A program made the translations under genes and the position numbers. Of a stretch of DNA of 64,000 nt, positions 11,320 to 22,900 are shown one piece after another (within the stretch, counting starts at the first letter, position 1; every line of letters starts with the position of its first letter). The stretch comes from Asterias rubens (Eukaryota > Echinodermata > Asteroidea > Forcipulatida > Asteriidae). The DNA lies in contig NC_047065.1 of NCBI RefSeq assembly GCF_902459465.1, positions 18,432,204 through 18,496,203 on the forward strand, read 5' to 3'. The notes below the pieces were generated by a model. The model made no database searches, had not been told where the DNA came from, and saw only the letters and a program-made list of their open reading frames with translations.

Positions 11320-13350
11320 CTCACGGTAGGCCCTACAAAAGGTACACCTATGATGCCTAAGAAATGAATATGTTTCTAAAAATACTGCAATATTATCATC
11401 TGGGTGGGGTTGCTTACGATTGGGCCATACATGCCTATTATGTCGACTTCTTTCGCGATGATACCAGTTTGGAACAATGTTAATACTCTCTACTCCCGAG
11501 TTTGCGTCTGGTTCCTCAACCATCGCAAGTTTCGCCCATTTTGATCCGATGGCTCTTTCTTTGGAGGAAACTACTCATGAGACAAATTACCAAACATAAA
11601 AATCACAAGGTGTTACTTTGAAAGGCGACTGACGATATTTATTGAACCACCAACCTTCTCAAGTTTATATCTCTTGGTCAACATTAATTTGTAAACACAC
11701 TAGAGTAAGAAGTTATACCAAATTAACAATAAACTTGCGGGTACAACCATGTAATAATTCTCTTTTGACTAGTGTTTGCTCTGAAAAGAGCCAGTGCGGT
11801 CTCGACGTTTCGAACAGTATACTGCTCGTCTTCAGGACTCTGCTCGTCTTCATTCTCTGCCCATAGCAGAGACAAAGATATATGATAAGCCTATATTATA
11901 CATGGTTGTACCCGCAACTTACTATTCAGTACTTGTAGGACGGTTACTTCTTATTCTCCACACCATGCAAAGCTTCAAATACCGTTTACATGTACATCAT
12001 TTAGCGTCATCCTCGATCTGCAGCTTTGGTCAAGCTAGCTGTGCACTTCAAGGTATTTTATAACAACGTCAAAAAGCTATGTAAATAATACCGCCTATAA
12101 ACCATTAAAGGGTTCCCTCGTCTTCTTATGCACGAATCGGCCTATTTCACTTTCATGATTTCATATTGAAGCGAAATCTTCTCTTCTCAGTAGAAAAGGT
12201 CCCCATTCGGTTTCATTTTGAGGCAAGCAAATTAATACAACATTATATTCAAATAAACTCATGGGGCGTTTTAGCCATACGAACTCGACTTCAATTCAGC
12301 AGAGATAACTGCAGCTTTAGGAAATTGTTTATTTGTATTTTATCGCATGACGCTAAAGAACGACTGCTTACACACATAAATGATTTTTTTTCTTTTTTTT
12401 TTCGAGGATCTTTTTGTTTCGAAAAATAACTAATCGCAGCTTATTTGACCGGGAAACCTATAATATTAATTTCACGGATACAAAACACATGCACAATAAA
12501 TGTATACTTATTTTTTCGTGGATTTTTTAGGCTTCCCCATACCTAGGCTACACTCCTAAAACATTTACACGCATATAATTCCACGAACTGTTTATGCAAA
12601 TATAGAATTAAGCTAAATGCAAACGCAAACAGCTCCAAAGAATTACAACATTTAATAAAAATGATGAAATGTGTAGATTTTATAGTAGTAACTCACGTAT
12701 GGATCTAGAACAACTCACAGTAAACCAAACATAAGCTACATTTATGATGCCTAAGAAATAAATATGTTTCCCAAAATACTGCACTGATCGTTAGGGAGAG
12801 CCATGACATCATAATGTCATCCTCGTTCTGCAGTTTTTGTCGAAATATTCACTTCCAATATCTACATTATTTAATAAGGCCACTGTTTTAACAACGAAAT
12901 TTAATAGCAATATCAATTATAACGCATAACTATTACAGGTTTCTCTTGTCATTTTTAGGCACAAAAAAAGCCTAATTAGTTTCAATGAATTTGGCATTAA
13001 ACGAAAACTGCCTCTTCGGTGGAAAAAATAATTTGATTTTCACTTGAAGACCGTATGAATGTAAACAGCATTTATATTCAAATAAACTCGTGAGACGTTT
13101 TAGCCATACGAAGTCGACTTCAGTTCAGTAGAAAAAGGCGCAACTACTAAACTCTCTTTAGAAAGAAAACGACTGCGAATTTGAACTCAGTTTAAGTGGA
13201 TTGATAGTTTGGATATTTCGTATTAAAACGACTGCTAACATAGAGTGAAATCGAATTTCGGTCCTGAAGACCTTTCATTCTATCGGAAAATAGAATAAAG
13301 CGGCGTTTAACCCGGCAATAATTGCCGGTTATTTGACTTGGAAACCTATG
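11320..13350. repeat. Diverged duplication: 11.33-12.48 kb resembles 12.73-13.35 kb
   Basis: Three landmarks occur twice in the same order: TATGATGCCTAAGAAATGAA (11350) and TATGATGCCTAAGAAATAAA (12748); ATCCTCGATCTGCAG (12009) and ATCCTCGTTCTGCAG (12821); TTATATTCAAATAAACTC followed by CGTTTTAGCCATACGAA (12244 and 13073). The copies are well diverged. No coding content. Confidence 0.6.
11727..11925. mobile_element. Penelope-like repeat fragment with hammerhead-like motif
   Basis: Begins AAACTTGCGGGTACAACCAT and ends with its inverse ATGGTTGTACCCGCAACTTA. The centre holds GTCTCGACGTTTCGAACAGT and GCTCGTCTTCAG; on the minus strand this is a CTGAAGA, hairpin, CGAAACGTCGAGAC arrangement as in the terminal hammerhead motifs of Penelope-like retroelements. 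Related copies: 36862-36975 and 56722-56835. Assignment is by motif only. Confidence 0.45.
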
Positions 13351-13614
13351 TAGTTCTACACTACTTACAAAATTCTTAAGTTATTTAAGAATTTTCTTTT
13401 CTGGTGCATGAGTGGAGTTCTTAGAATACCTGTAAAGACATATCTCTATCTAGTTAAACAAAAATTGACTCGAATTTTATGAACTGTTAAGAAATGAAAA
13501 CTATCAACTATATAAATATTAAACAGTTAAATGTCTTTTGGTCTTGTGTGTCTAAAAACATGTTCATACCCACTTAAGAATCCATTATAATTATACAAAA
13601 TACATCGAAACCTA

Positions 13615-13690
13615 TAGTTCAGTCTCATGACGATGACTAGAGCAAGCTAGTCGAAACGTTGAGACCAATTCAGAACTGACTCCGCGGCAG
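13615..13690 (+). mobile_element. Second type of hammerhead-like repeat fragment
   Basis: ATGACGATGACTAGAGCAAG followed by CTAGTCGAAACGTTGAGACC gives a perfect short stem (GACTAG/CTAGTC) between a TGACGAT and a GAAAC motif, close to a hammerhead core but with the usual CTGATGA altered. It lies beside the 1.5 kb element at 13771. Confidence 0.35.
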
Positions 13691-13770
13691 TACAGTTAAT
13701 CACGATCCTATAAGCTTAAGTAGTAGTCCCAGCCTATTTTCTATACCATCCGCCCTGGTAATAGTTTAAA

Positions 13771-15270
13771 AGCAGCAGCTGATTTCACGAAACTTTACGC
13801 AACTGCGTAAGTCCACTTGAGCAATGTTTTTGGCGTAAGTTGCGCCACAAAAGAATTATTGAGTTATGCCGAGTTCTGCCGATTCCACGAATGTTACGCC
13901 ACGTCTAAAAGTGGCGCAAGCCTGCAAGCTGCGACACAAAAATGTCGCAACTTACGCCCTCGATTTTGATGGCGCAAGTCAGTATTTTATTGCACAAGTT
14001 AATAAACTGCCATCCACCGTATTTTGCGTGGGTTATAGCTTACGCTATACCTGAGGCAGCGACGACGATTCAGTGTTTTTCGAAATAGTTGTATTTCATT
14101 CTTTCTTTAAGCGGAAACAACAAAAACACATTAATCAGTCTTGGTTTTATCAAGTAAGTTTTGCTTTAAATAAACCACACGTTTTTTAAGGAAATAAATA
14201 CTATAAAATCTGCCACGATTTTCTCGGTCCTTGAGACAAGTGACTGTTGGTTGGAATTGCCACAATAAATACAATTTCAGTAGGCTAAACACTTTCGTCA
14301 CTCATAATTTAATTGTCAATCATGAACTCATCGGTTCCAATCAACAGTCCCATATCCACAAATCAATCCTGATTTCTTTTCCATTATAAACTTTATCCTC
14401 CTACATCAAAACAAACTAAATATTTTCATATAAAACAGACAAGTCGAAACAAATTAATTCATATGCATTTTCAATTAAGTTTATTTTCATTTATACACAT
14501 TGTTTTATTTATTGCAGCAAAATACTACATGGCTTATTTTAATTTTTATTTTATTTCAGTAACCACTGTAAAATATACTTCAAGGCCCCACCCCACGTAC
14601 CAAAAAATACACAAACAAGTTAAATTATAAAACTGATCACGAACTGTTTTAAACTACATGAAGATATTGGCTAAATTTAGCTGTCAGAAGATGACAAATA
14701 ATTGTAACCACACAGTTTGTCTTCAAAAAATTTCAAAAGAATTTTACAAAATATCGTGGAGAGAATGGCTTACATTTTATTGAATTTAGTTGAAAGGATT
14801 TGCTGTTGTTAAAGTTAAAACATTAGAGGAACACTAAAAGTAAGGGCTAACTTGTTTGAGAGATGTTTTGTTTTTGTTTTTTTTTTTGTTTTTTTACAGT
14901 TGTAACCAACTTATTAATAACTAATAAACTTACTATTCTTTGTTGAATAGTAGCCCAAAGGGCCCTTAGTTTAATTTCATTAGCTAATTAAGTCTTTAAA
15001 ATAAAATTCAAGTTTGCTGGGAAAATAACTTTTGAATGAGTCTGAGAATGACACACGTGATCGTGATTTAAAATGGCCGCTGCTGCGTTGCTTTTTTTCT
15101 AGCGGTGTCAGGCAACAGTCGTTGAAAATGATATTAGCCTCGTCCGCGGTGTTTTTAATAAATAAAACGTGAAATGCAGTTTAAGGAAGTGGCGTAGCTG
15201 CGCAACATTTGCGTGGCGTAACCTTACGACATGGCGCAAGTTACGCAAACTTTCGTGAAATTGGCTGCTG
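13771..15270. mobile_element. ~1.5 kb non-autonomous inverted-repeat element
   Basis: Left end AGCAGCTGATTTCACGAAAC and right end CTTTCGTGAAATTGGCTGCT are inverted copies. Subterminal regions carry many TACGCAA/TTGCGCC motifs in both orientations (13790-13990 and 15185-15250). The interior is AT-rich with no open frame of note. The subterminal motif clusters resemble hAT-type transposase binding sites (inference). Confidence 0.65.
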
Positions 15271-15827
15271 GACAGTTCTTTTCAGAACTGAGAAGTCTCC
15301 CGAACTTCCGATTATCTACTCCGCGGTAGTAGAATAAAGCAAGACAGTTCTCTAAGAACAAACTCTACCTGGCATAAAGATACACACATGGTGTTACCGC
15401 AAACCAAATATACAAATCTTTTATAGTTCTTATTCCAAGTTTTGCAATTCAGCCGACCGAATACCCTTTAAAATTGTTTGACAAAACGGTTGCTGAAAGA
15501 AAGAAAAAGAGAATTTTAATAATAATAACAATGATAATAATAATAATAACCCGTTTTTTGAATTGGGTAAAATTAATATGTTAAACGTTTCTGATTTCCG
15601 GGGCCCTAAACTTGCTTTACACCGTAATTGTATCAAGGCTGCCCCACTTATTTTAGTAAACAAATTTGCTTATTGTTGTTAATCTCTTTGTTCGTTGGGC
15701 TTGTTTACTATAATAGATTTGTTTAATTGCAGTATTTATTTGTAAATTTTCTTGCCTTGCTGCCGATTTGATGTTCATTATATTTAACAGAAGGCCTATG
15801 CCGTAACATCTTAATAAAAAATGACAT

Positions 15828-16250
15828 AATATATGTTTTCTCGGTCAAATTCGGCAAATGCGCATCCCCCAGCCAATTTCATTTCATGCGTTCGAATTGA
15901 AGCTGTTTCGCCTCTCCAGTAATTACTGCGTTTCAAATTCAGAATTCGGCAATTCAATGTCGTTTTGAGTCGAGTCAAAAGCACTGGGTTCAATTTAGCG
16001 TATCGTCATTATTTTTCGTGACACACACGCATCATATCAAGAAGCGTCTGCGAATTTGAATGCTGCTTTGATGAATTGTTAAATTGAATGATTATTTTGT
16101 TAATTCGAATGACGCAACATTACATTTGACTAATCCCAAAACGAAATCGAATGACCCTTTTGAGTAGCTTTCGATTTTGCGCGAAATAGAATAGCTTGGT
16201 GGTTAAATTGGCTGCTCTTTTTCCGAAATTGACCGAGAAAACCTATATCA
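15828..16250. mobile_element. MITE, 'GGTTTTCTCGGTCAATTTCGG' family
   Basis: Opens TATGTTTTCTCGGTCAAATT and closes AAATTGACCGAGAAAACCTA, inverted. The interior is rich in ATTCAATT and ATTCGAAT words. Other members are 16405-17346 and, partial, near 12120, 13300, 55630 and 56268. Confidence 0.7.
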
Positions 16251-16404
16251 TATATAGCTCTGTTTTAGTATTGTTTTATGTTGAACGTTTCGTTTTATTA
16301 GAGTAATGTTGTAATTGTTAGGGCTAGTAGTAAACTAATGTGGGTAGCCTCATGTCGTGTTGACATTTCGCACATCAAAGTTAACGCCATTTTGTATTGT
16401 GTGC

Positions 16405-17346
16405 TATAGGTTTTCTCGGTCAATTTCGGAAAATGAGCAGCCAATTTAACCACCAGCCTATCTATTTCGCACGAAAGCGAATGCTACTAAAAAAGGGTCA
16501 TTCGATTTCATTTTAAGACTAGTCAAATCTACTTTTACGTCATTCGATTTAACAAAATAACCATTCAATTTAACAATTCATCGAAGCTGCATTCAAATTC
16601 GCAGGAGCGTTTTTGAGGCGTGTGTTTAGTCATTCAATTTAATTTTTAGGCAGTCTATTCTGATATTTGTGCAGTCTTAAAAACGCTTTGTTAACTTGTT
16701 GTTTCCTTATACGAATGTTAAAGGAATGCGGTTAATGTGTTGGCACTCTTGAACATAATATGCCAAGATGTCCGGCACGCCAACAGATGGTTGGTGAATA
16801 TTTACAAAAAACAACAACTGGAAAAACATTAAAAAAAAAAAAAACAATAAAAAAACATTCAAATGCCAGGTCTTGGTCAGTTAACCATTGAAGGTCTCCA
16901 GAAAAAATAAAGAAGTTATCAACCCTTATGGGCCCAAGGTAAAGTCTACTGGAAACATAAAATAAAGAAAATAAGGTTCGCTCGATTTAAAAGTGAAGGT
17001 ACGAAACGGTTTGCCTTATACAGTTTATCTGTTTATTCGTATTTCTTTAGTCGTACTTATTTGAATCCTCGGTGAGCGAAATTGATTGCCTCTTTACGAA
17101 ATTGTAAATGATTAAATAATCAGCAAAATCTCTAGTCGAACCAGCTTTGCTAAATTGAATGATGATTGTGTGTCATGAAAAAGAATGAATGTGCTAGGAA
17201 CTTGAATGCCTCAAAACAAAATTAAATGACCGAATTCTGAATTTGAAACGCAGTAAAAACCGGAGGAGGCAAAATAGCTTGAATTCGAGCGCCTGAAAAT
17301 CAAATTGGCTGCTCATTTGCCATATTTAACCGAGAAAACCTATATT
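16405..17346. mobile_element. Longer member of the same MITE family
   Basis: Opens TATAGGTTTTCTCGGTCAAT and closes ATTTAACCGAGAAAACCTAT. It is about twice as long as the 15828 copy, so it may be two abutting or one interrupted element. The subterminal CAGCCAATTTAACCACCAGC matches the complement of 16195-16220. Confidence 0.6.
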
Positions 17347-17897
17347 ATTGTTGACTGGATAATCGTATTTTTTTCTCGTCTTTTTTTTATTAGTCGTAAA
17401 ACCGTTAGTCTTGAATTGTTGGGTGAAGGTTGGTGACAATATTCACTGCTCGCACGTCGTCTTAATTTTGGTTGTAAGAAACATATCGGAGTCAATTCAC
17501 ATTATTGGGTCATATCACCAAGAAAACTGAACTTTAATTTCATGACACTGTCTGGTGTGTATATTCTTCTTTTTTCTTCTTCACTTGGGTCTTTAATGTT
17601 AATCTGTGTATTTTGTCTCACCTAATCCACTTTGACTCAACATATTTACCGACATCCTAACACCTCAAAGCGCAAACAACATAGATCTCCCTTACTCATG
17701 CCATTCCATGAAACCGTGTGGATGCGCAGATAGTGGGCTCGAACACTATGACCAGAATCGGATGGTTCAAAATTAGCCCAAGATTGCCCCACAGGGCAAA
17801 TTTTCCCCATGCCGTAAATGCTTCACAATCTCAAGCTCACTCTATGACAGATTTGCCCCCTAAAGCTTGTGTCATAGATCCGTACCTGATATTGCTG

Positions 17898-18287
17898 TTA
17901 AAGGAACACGTTGCCTCGGATCGGACGAGTTGCTCTATAAAATGCGTTTGTAACCGTTTTTTATACAATGCATAGGGTTGGAAAGATGTTTTAAAAGTAG
18001 AATACAATGATCCACACAAAGTTGCCTCAAAATTGCGTGGTTTTCATTCTGTGCGAACTAACACGGTCGGCCATATATGGGATTCAAAAATTTGACTCCC
18101 TCCCATAAATGGCCGACCGTGTTAGTCGACGAGGTAAAATGAAAACCGTGCAATTAGAGGCATGTTTGTGTGAATTATTGCATTCTTGTTTTACAACATC
18201 TTTCTACTCATATGCATTTTATAACAAACGGTTACAAACGTTTTTCAAAGACCAACTCGACCGATCCAAGGCAACGTGTTCCTTTAA
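17898..18287. mobile_element. Long-arm foldback MITE (TTAA ends)
   Basis: Ends TTAAAGGAACACGTTGCCTC and CAAGGCAACGTGTTCCTTTA are inverted. The arms extend inward to ACTAACACGGTCGGCCATAT / AATGGCCGACCGTGTTAGT around a short loop at about 18085-18100, so nearly the whole 390 bp can form one hairpin. Confidence 0.85.
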
Positions 18288-18614
18288 CCCAAAGGTTCTA
18301 AGCTGCTCACATTTTAAAAGCGTTATGTTCTGTCCCATTCTTTGTGCCTCATATTGGCCTAAGTTTGCACCACAGAGCATCAAGAACGAAAATGCGTTAT
18401 GTTCTGTCCCATTCTTTGTGCTTATTGGCCTAAGATTGCACCACAGAGCATCAAGAACGAAAATGTTCCCGGGCCCTTCGACGGGTGCGGATCCCAGACC
18501 GTAAAAGGCTCCGCATTCCGCATTATTAAATACTCAATCTTTAATATATTAGATGTTAAATTTGAATCGGGAATAAAGAACATTAATTTAGTTGTTGAAC
18601 CCATCACCGATGTT

Positions 18615-18830
18615 TGCTATCACTGTATAATCAGTACTTTCCCGAGTCCTGTGAAAATAATATCACAGGCATATTACTCGGGTGGGATTCGAACCCACGA
18701 CCCTTGAAATTCTAAAGCAGTGTCTTACCAACTAGACTACCGAGGTTGTCCGGTAGATATAGAGGCAGTTCGAATCCTATGTTTGTACTGAGCATATATA
18801 CAGTGCTAAAAAACTTCGGAGTATGGGTAA
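18615..18830 (-). mobile_element. tRNA-derived SINE
   Basis: On the minus strand the head reads CCTCGGTAGTCTAGTTGGTA (box A) and GGGTTCGAATCCCACCCGAG (box B), followed by TATGCCTGTGATATTATTTT, CACAGGACTCGGGAAAGTAC and an ACAGTG element. Relatives at 53172-53335 (minus) and 54500-54635 (plus). This is a SINE head rather than a tRNA gene, because the acceptor stem is not closed and the body is shared between copies. Confidence 0.75.
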
Positions 18831-18849
18831 AAACCAAAAGTTAACATTT

Positions 18850-19962
18850 TGTCCCCAATGCAAATTTAACATCTATTACATTGTAACTTTATCGACATCC
18901 TAACACCTCAAAGCGCATACAGCACTTGTTTCCTTTAACCCACGAAACCGGGAAGATGCGCAGATATTGGGCGTGCAACACTGGCGAGAACCGGTTGGTC
19001 ACGTGACTATCTGCATCAGAATTACCGGTGAACTGTGAACCAAACGATACAAAGTCAGAAATGAACATGACGGTTGTCCACCTCAGAGCTGTAAATTGAG
19101 AGAGATGAGACTCATAAACTCTCTATTGGAAGCCGTTTTTTTTTTTTTTTTTGCAAATCCATGTGCGCACAAAGGGTGCTAGACACATTGGGCAGAACTT
19201 TAATAACTTGACCTAAAATGGCATCCAGCAAACAACGTCGCGTATCGATTTCTCTTAAGTCTCACATTATGTTGACTCTCATGGGATACCAATTGACAAA
19301 ATCTAAAGGAACTCTGCATTATCTGCTCATGTGTCTATTAATAAAATTGCAGTCATCATCAATGAGGACGCATGAATCGTTTTCAGTGTTGTATGTGATA
19401 GATGCAAAATTGCACTTAAAGTTTACTTGGTATCTATATTTTAGCGGAAGGGGCCAGAAAACTCTTGTGTGTATACAGTGTCCAAGACAAAACTGCATAA
19501 AAAAAATGGGTTGTGCTGAATTTTGCTAGAATAGTGACGGCCAGCAACCACGTGACACAAAATGTGTATAATAATGGCCCCTCAACGCCGCAACTCTCTC
19601 ACAGTACAACAGTTATGACACTCGAGCTGTATCTCAACCAAAGACCAGATAACTTATTACGTTCAACGTTAATGTTTAACCTCGGAAAATCCTTTGCACA
19701 TTTCTTATTCATAAGACATGATTCAGATGTTTAATTCGTGTGCAACATATTCTTGATCGTAGCCGTACGTGTGTAGGGCTCTTCCTGCTTCAGGCAGAGA
19801 CACGAAACGGTTAATGTCTCATGAGCTGTCGTGCTTAGTGAAATTAATACCAGAGTTGGGATAACAGCGGAGGTTGGGGTAGGGCTGAATATAAGGGTGT
19901 AATTTGTCATCGGGATATTAGTGGCTATACTTTATAAGTATTGCCTATTTTATAGTACTTAC
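18850..19962. other. Region downstream of the last visible discoidin exon
   Basis: The missing 3' exon(s) of the minus-strand discoidin gene should lie here or further left. I looked for a complement of the usual RYIR...W...I.LR.E.GC ending and did not find it. A poly-T tract lies at 19138-19153. Confidence 0.4.
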
Positions 19963-22900
19963 CAATTGGACACCACTGGAAGTTGTCACGTCTGTCAATG
20001 ATGATGGGGAGTCACCGTACTGAACGCGGAATGTAATCACATGGCGGTTGGAGTTGTACATTCCCTGTGTGATCAGACCAGTAATGGACACGTTAGCTTT
20101 GAAGTTGACTTGTATCCATGGAGTCGGGTCATAGTCGTATGCGCACCATGCAGGAGCCGGAACTAAAATAAAGAGGTGGAATCACAAATGAAAATATAGT
20201 TATTAAATGTTCGTGTTGTGCCTCTGCATTGAGGTACATGAACATTTGAATTGAATGCAAGCAATAAAGCGACGGAGTAGTCAATTCTTTAAATATTGTA
20301 ATTTTTATGTTTATATAAAAAATTGTAACTTCCATGTTTAGTGGGGGGGGGGTGTCAATAATTGTTGTACTTTTTCATTATTTACAAGTTCCATCAAACA
20401 TCTTTAAAATATTGAGTTTCATTTACACAAGCATTCATTATTCAGGAAAATTTGCATTCTAAATTTTTATTTTGGGTTTGACAACCTATTATGTTTTAGG
20501 TTTCTTTGATCAATAGAAAAGGACAAATAGTTGAGCCAGGCCCCCCTCCTCCTTATTCTCCCTCTCTCGCCAACATTTCCCCTTCACTTCTTACTTTATC
20601 CACAGTTCAAGCAGTTGAAAATGTACCTTGATTATTAAGCCTTGCTTGACTTGCTCTATAGTAAGTCCCGGCCATAGTCGATGCACTAAGATCACTGTCC
20701 AGAATGTCTCCATCCTCAATCCCAAGAGGTCCGTCAAATTCTGCCGAACAAACTTCATGAGAATGAAGACACAACAATTAAAACAAATAAATATATGTTG
20801 AATAGGTTGTTAATGTTCTCCTGTTAATAGAAGTTACATAATTATTACATAATTATTAAGTTCAACTTTTGTTAAGCGTGGGTGAAGAGAAAAGATAAAA
20901 TCTTTGTAGTTGCAAGAGATTTTTGAAGACAAAAAAAACCACCATTTGTTGTACAACATTTGTGTACTTTCAGATGCTTAATAAAAGGCTTCAGGCCTGA
21001 AGTCTTTTAGTATTTTAGTATTTGAGCCGTTTCACACACAATGTTTATACTATCAACATCTCTCCATTTAATTGCTCGTTACCAAGTATGTTCTTATGCC
21101 AACAACACTCGTTTTGAGTAGTTGTCAAAAGTGTCCATCAGTGCCTTTAAGTCACGCTTGGGAACCCTTTCTTAAGACTGTCATGGTCCAGAGTAAATGG
21201 CCCAGAGAATGTCCGGTTTTGAAAATAAGCGTTGGGATTAAAATAACAATGGAGTAATGTTTCTTTATTTAAGTATTTAATACTATACGTGTAGAATGTT
21301 ATAGATTTCCTTAGTGGGGCGAGCACATACTTTAAGTTTGGGGTGAGCAGTCACGCGTGCGTTAAACTTGTTAATCGGTTGGAACTTTTCTTCGTATGCC
21401 ACACAAACACCTGTTTTGCAGACATGAACAGAATATTGGAATTCGCAGAGTTTGGAGAATGCTGAGAATTCAGGATTCGCTACATAAGGAAGGATTGCGG
21501 CCATCCTCGTCCCTCACATTTTAATTCTTCAGTTTCGGGGCGGAGGTCTGCAGAGTAGCAGAGTTGAGTGGGCGGAGAATTCCCTCTGAGTATGCCCACG
21601 TTGGAGCGGCATTTTTAATTGCCGAACTGTGATGTTCGACATGTGTTAGTTTCGCCGTTCCTGCACGGATCAATCCGTGAAGCCTCCAGTAAAGTTCGTC
21701 GCTGCCGAAACCATGCAGTAGGCGTACCTTGGAAGGACGACAATCTACGGGGACATTTTCATCAGAATAGGCGAACACTGGTCTTCAGCTCTCTCCGAGA
21801 GAGTCGAGGTATATCAGAGGCTGTTGGGTCTTCAACCCTATTTTGCCTAGGCTGCTCGCCCCCCGTTTATATTCAATTCATGTCACAACTGGTTAACTGC
21901 CTTTTTGTATTGCCTTATTTTTGTTTACGTAATGGTTTATATTAAATTTAACTGAACATACTTGCCGTTTCATATTGTGCTGGTCTGTTTGACTACTTTT
22001 GTTACCCTTATTTCTTTGGGGCGGGGGTATTTTTCGAAGTCTCTGGCCTTTAGGAATTTGGATCGTAACAAGACGTTTACCCAAAAAAATTAATCATGTT
22101 TGATTCATATGGAACTCCATCTCTGCCAAGTTACACAGCGCATGTGGCATTCTGGCTTGGATCTCCCAAGCATGGGCTGTCAACGGCGCAATGTCGAATC
22201 GTGCCGTCGCATCGAGTCGTGCCGTCGCATAGTCGCGTCGTACCCGTCGCATTGTCATGTCGCGTCGTTCCGTCGCATTGCCGCGTCGTGCCGTCGCATG
22301 GTCGCGCCGTACCGTCGCATTGTCACGTGGTGCCGTTGCATTGTCGCGTCGTGCCGTTGCATGGTCGCGCCGTACCGTCGCATTGTCACGTCGTGCCATT
22401 GCATTGTCGCGTGGTGCCGTCGCATATGTCGCGCTGTGCCATCGCATATAGTCGCGCTGTGCCATCGCTTGGTCGCGTCGTGTTGTCGGGCCTACATTTA
22501 GCCTACCCTGGCCCTATAACATGGGTGCGACAATGCGCCGTTGACGTTGTAATCGGCTAAAGACCTTAAAAACTACGATGCGACAATTAATGCGACGGCA
22601 CAACGCGACTATGCGATGGCCCTAGCAAACAGAACATAACAATGCGCCGTCGACGGCGAATGTTTCAGAGATCCGAGCCAGAGTCACACATGCACCGTGT
22701 AACGTGGCAGAGATGGAATCCCATAGGTTCAATAGTTATGATTTCTTTCCAAATAATTCTTATTAAATTATTTTCGAAACATTAAATTTCAACTTCCGGT
22801 TTGTACCGGAAGTCTAGATATTTTTGATCTGACTGTCTCATGATGAAAGTCCTCCGCTCTCATTTACAGTCGTACCTTTGTTTCGTTTTGTGTTTCTCCT

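Noticed and set aside
18669-18750. tRNA-like sequence GGGTTCGAATCCCACCCGAG
   Set aside because: The same head with the same 3' body occurs at 53.2 and 54.5 kb, so it is a SINE family.
19218-19529. Open frame beginning MASSKQRRVSISLKSH, reminiscent of a pogo/CENP-B-type helix-turn-helix start
   Set aside because: Only the first 15 residues fit and the rest shows no transposase motif or consistent frame. Left unassigned.
22096-22560. Overlapping Arg/Val/Ser-rich open frames on both strands
   Set aside because: They are products of the GTCGC minisatellite inside a foldback element; no start context, domain or splice structure.
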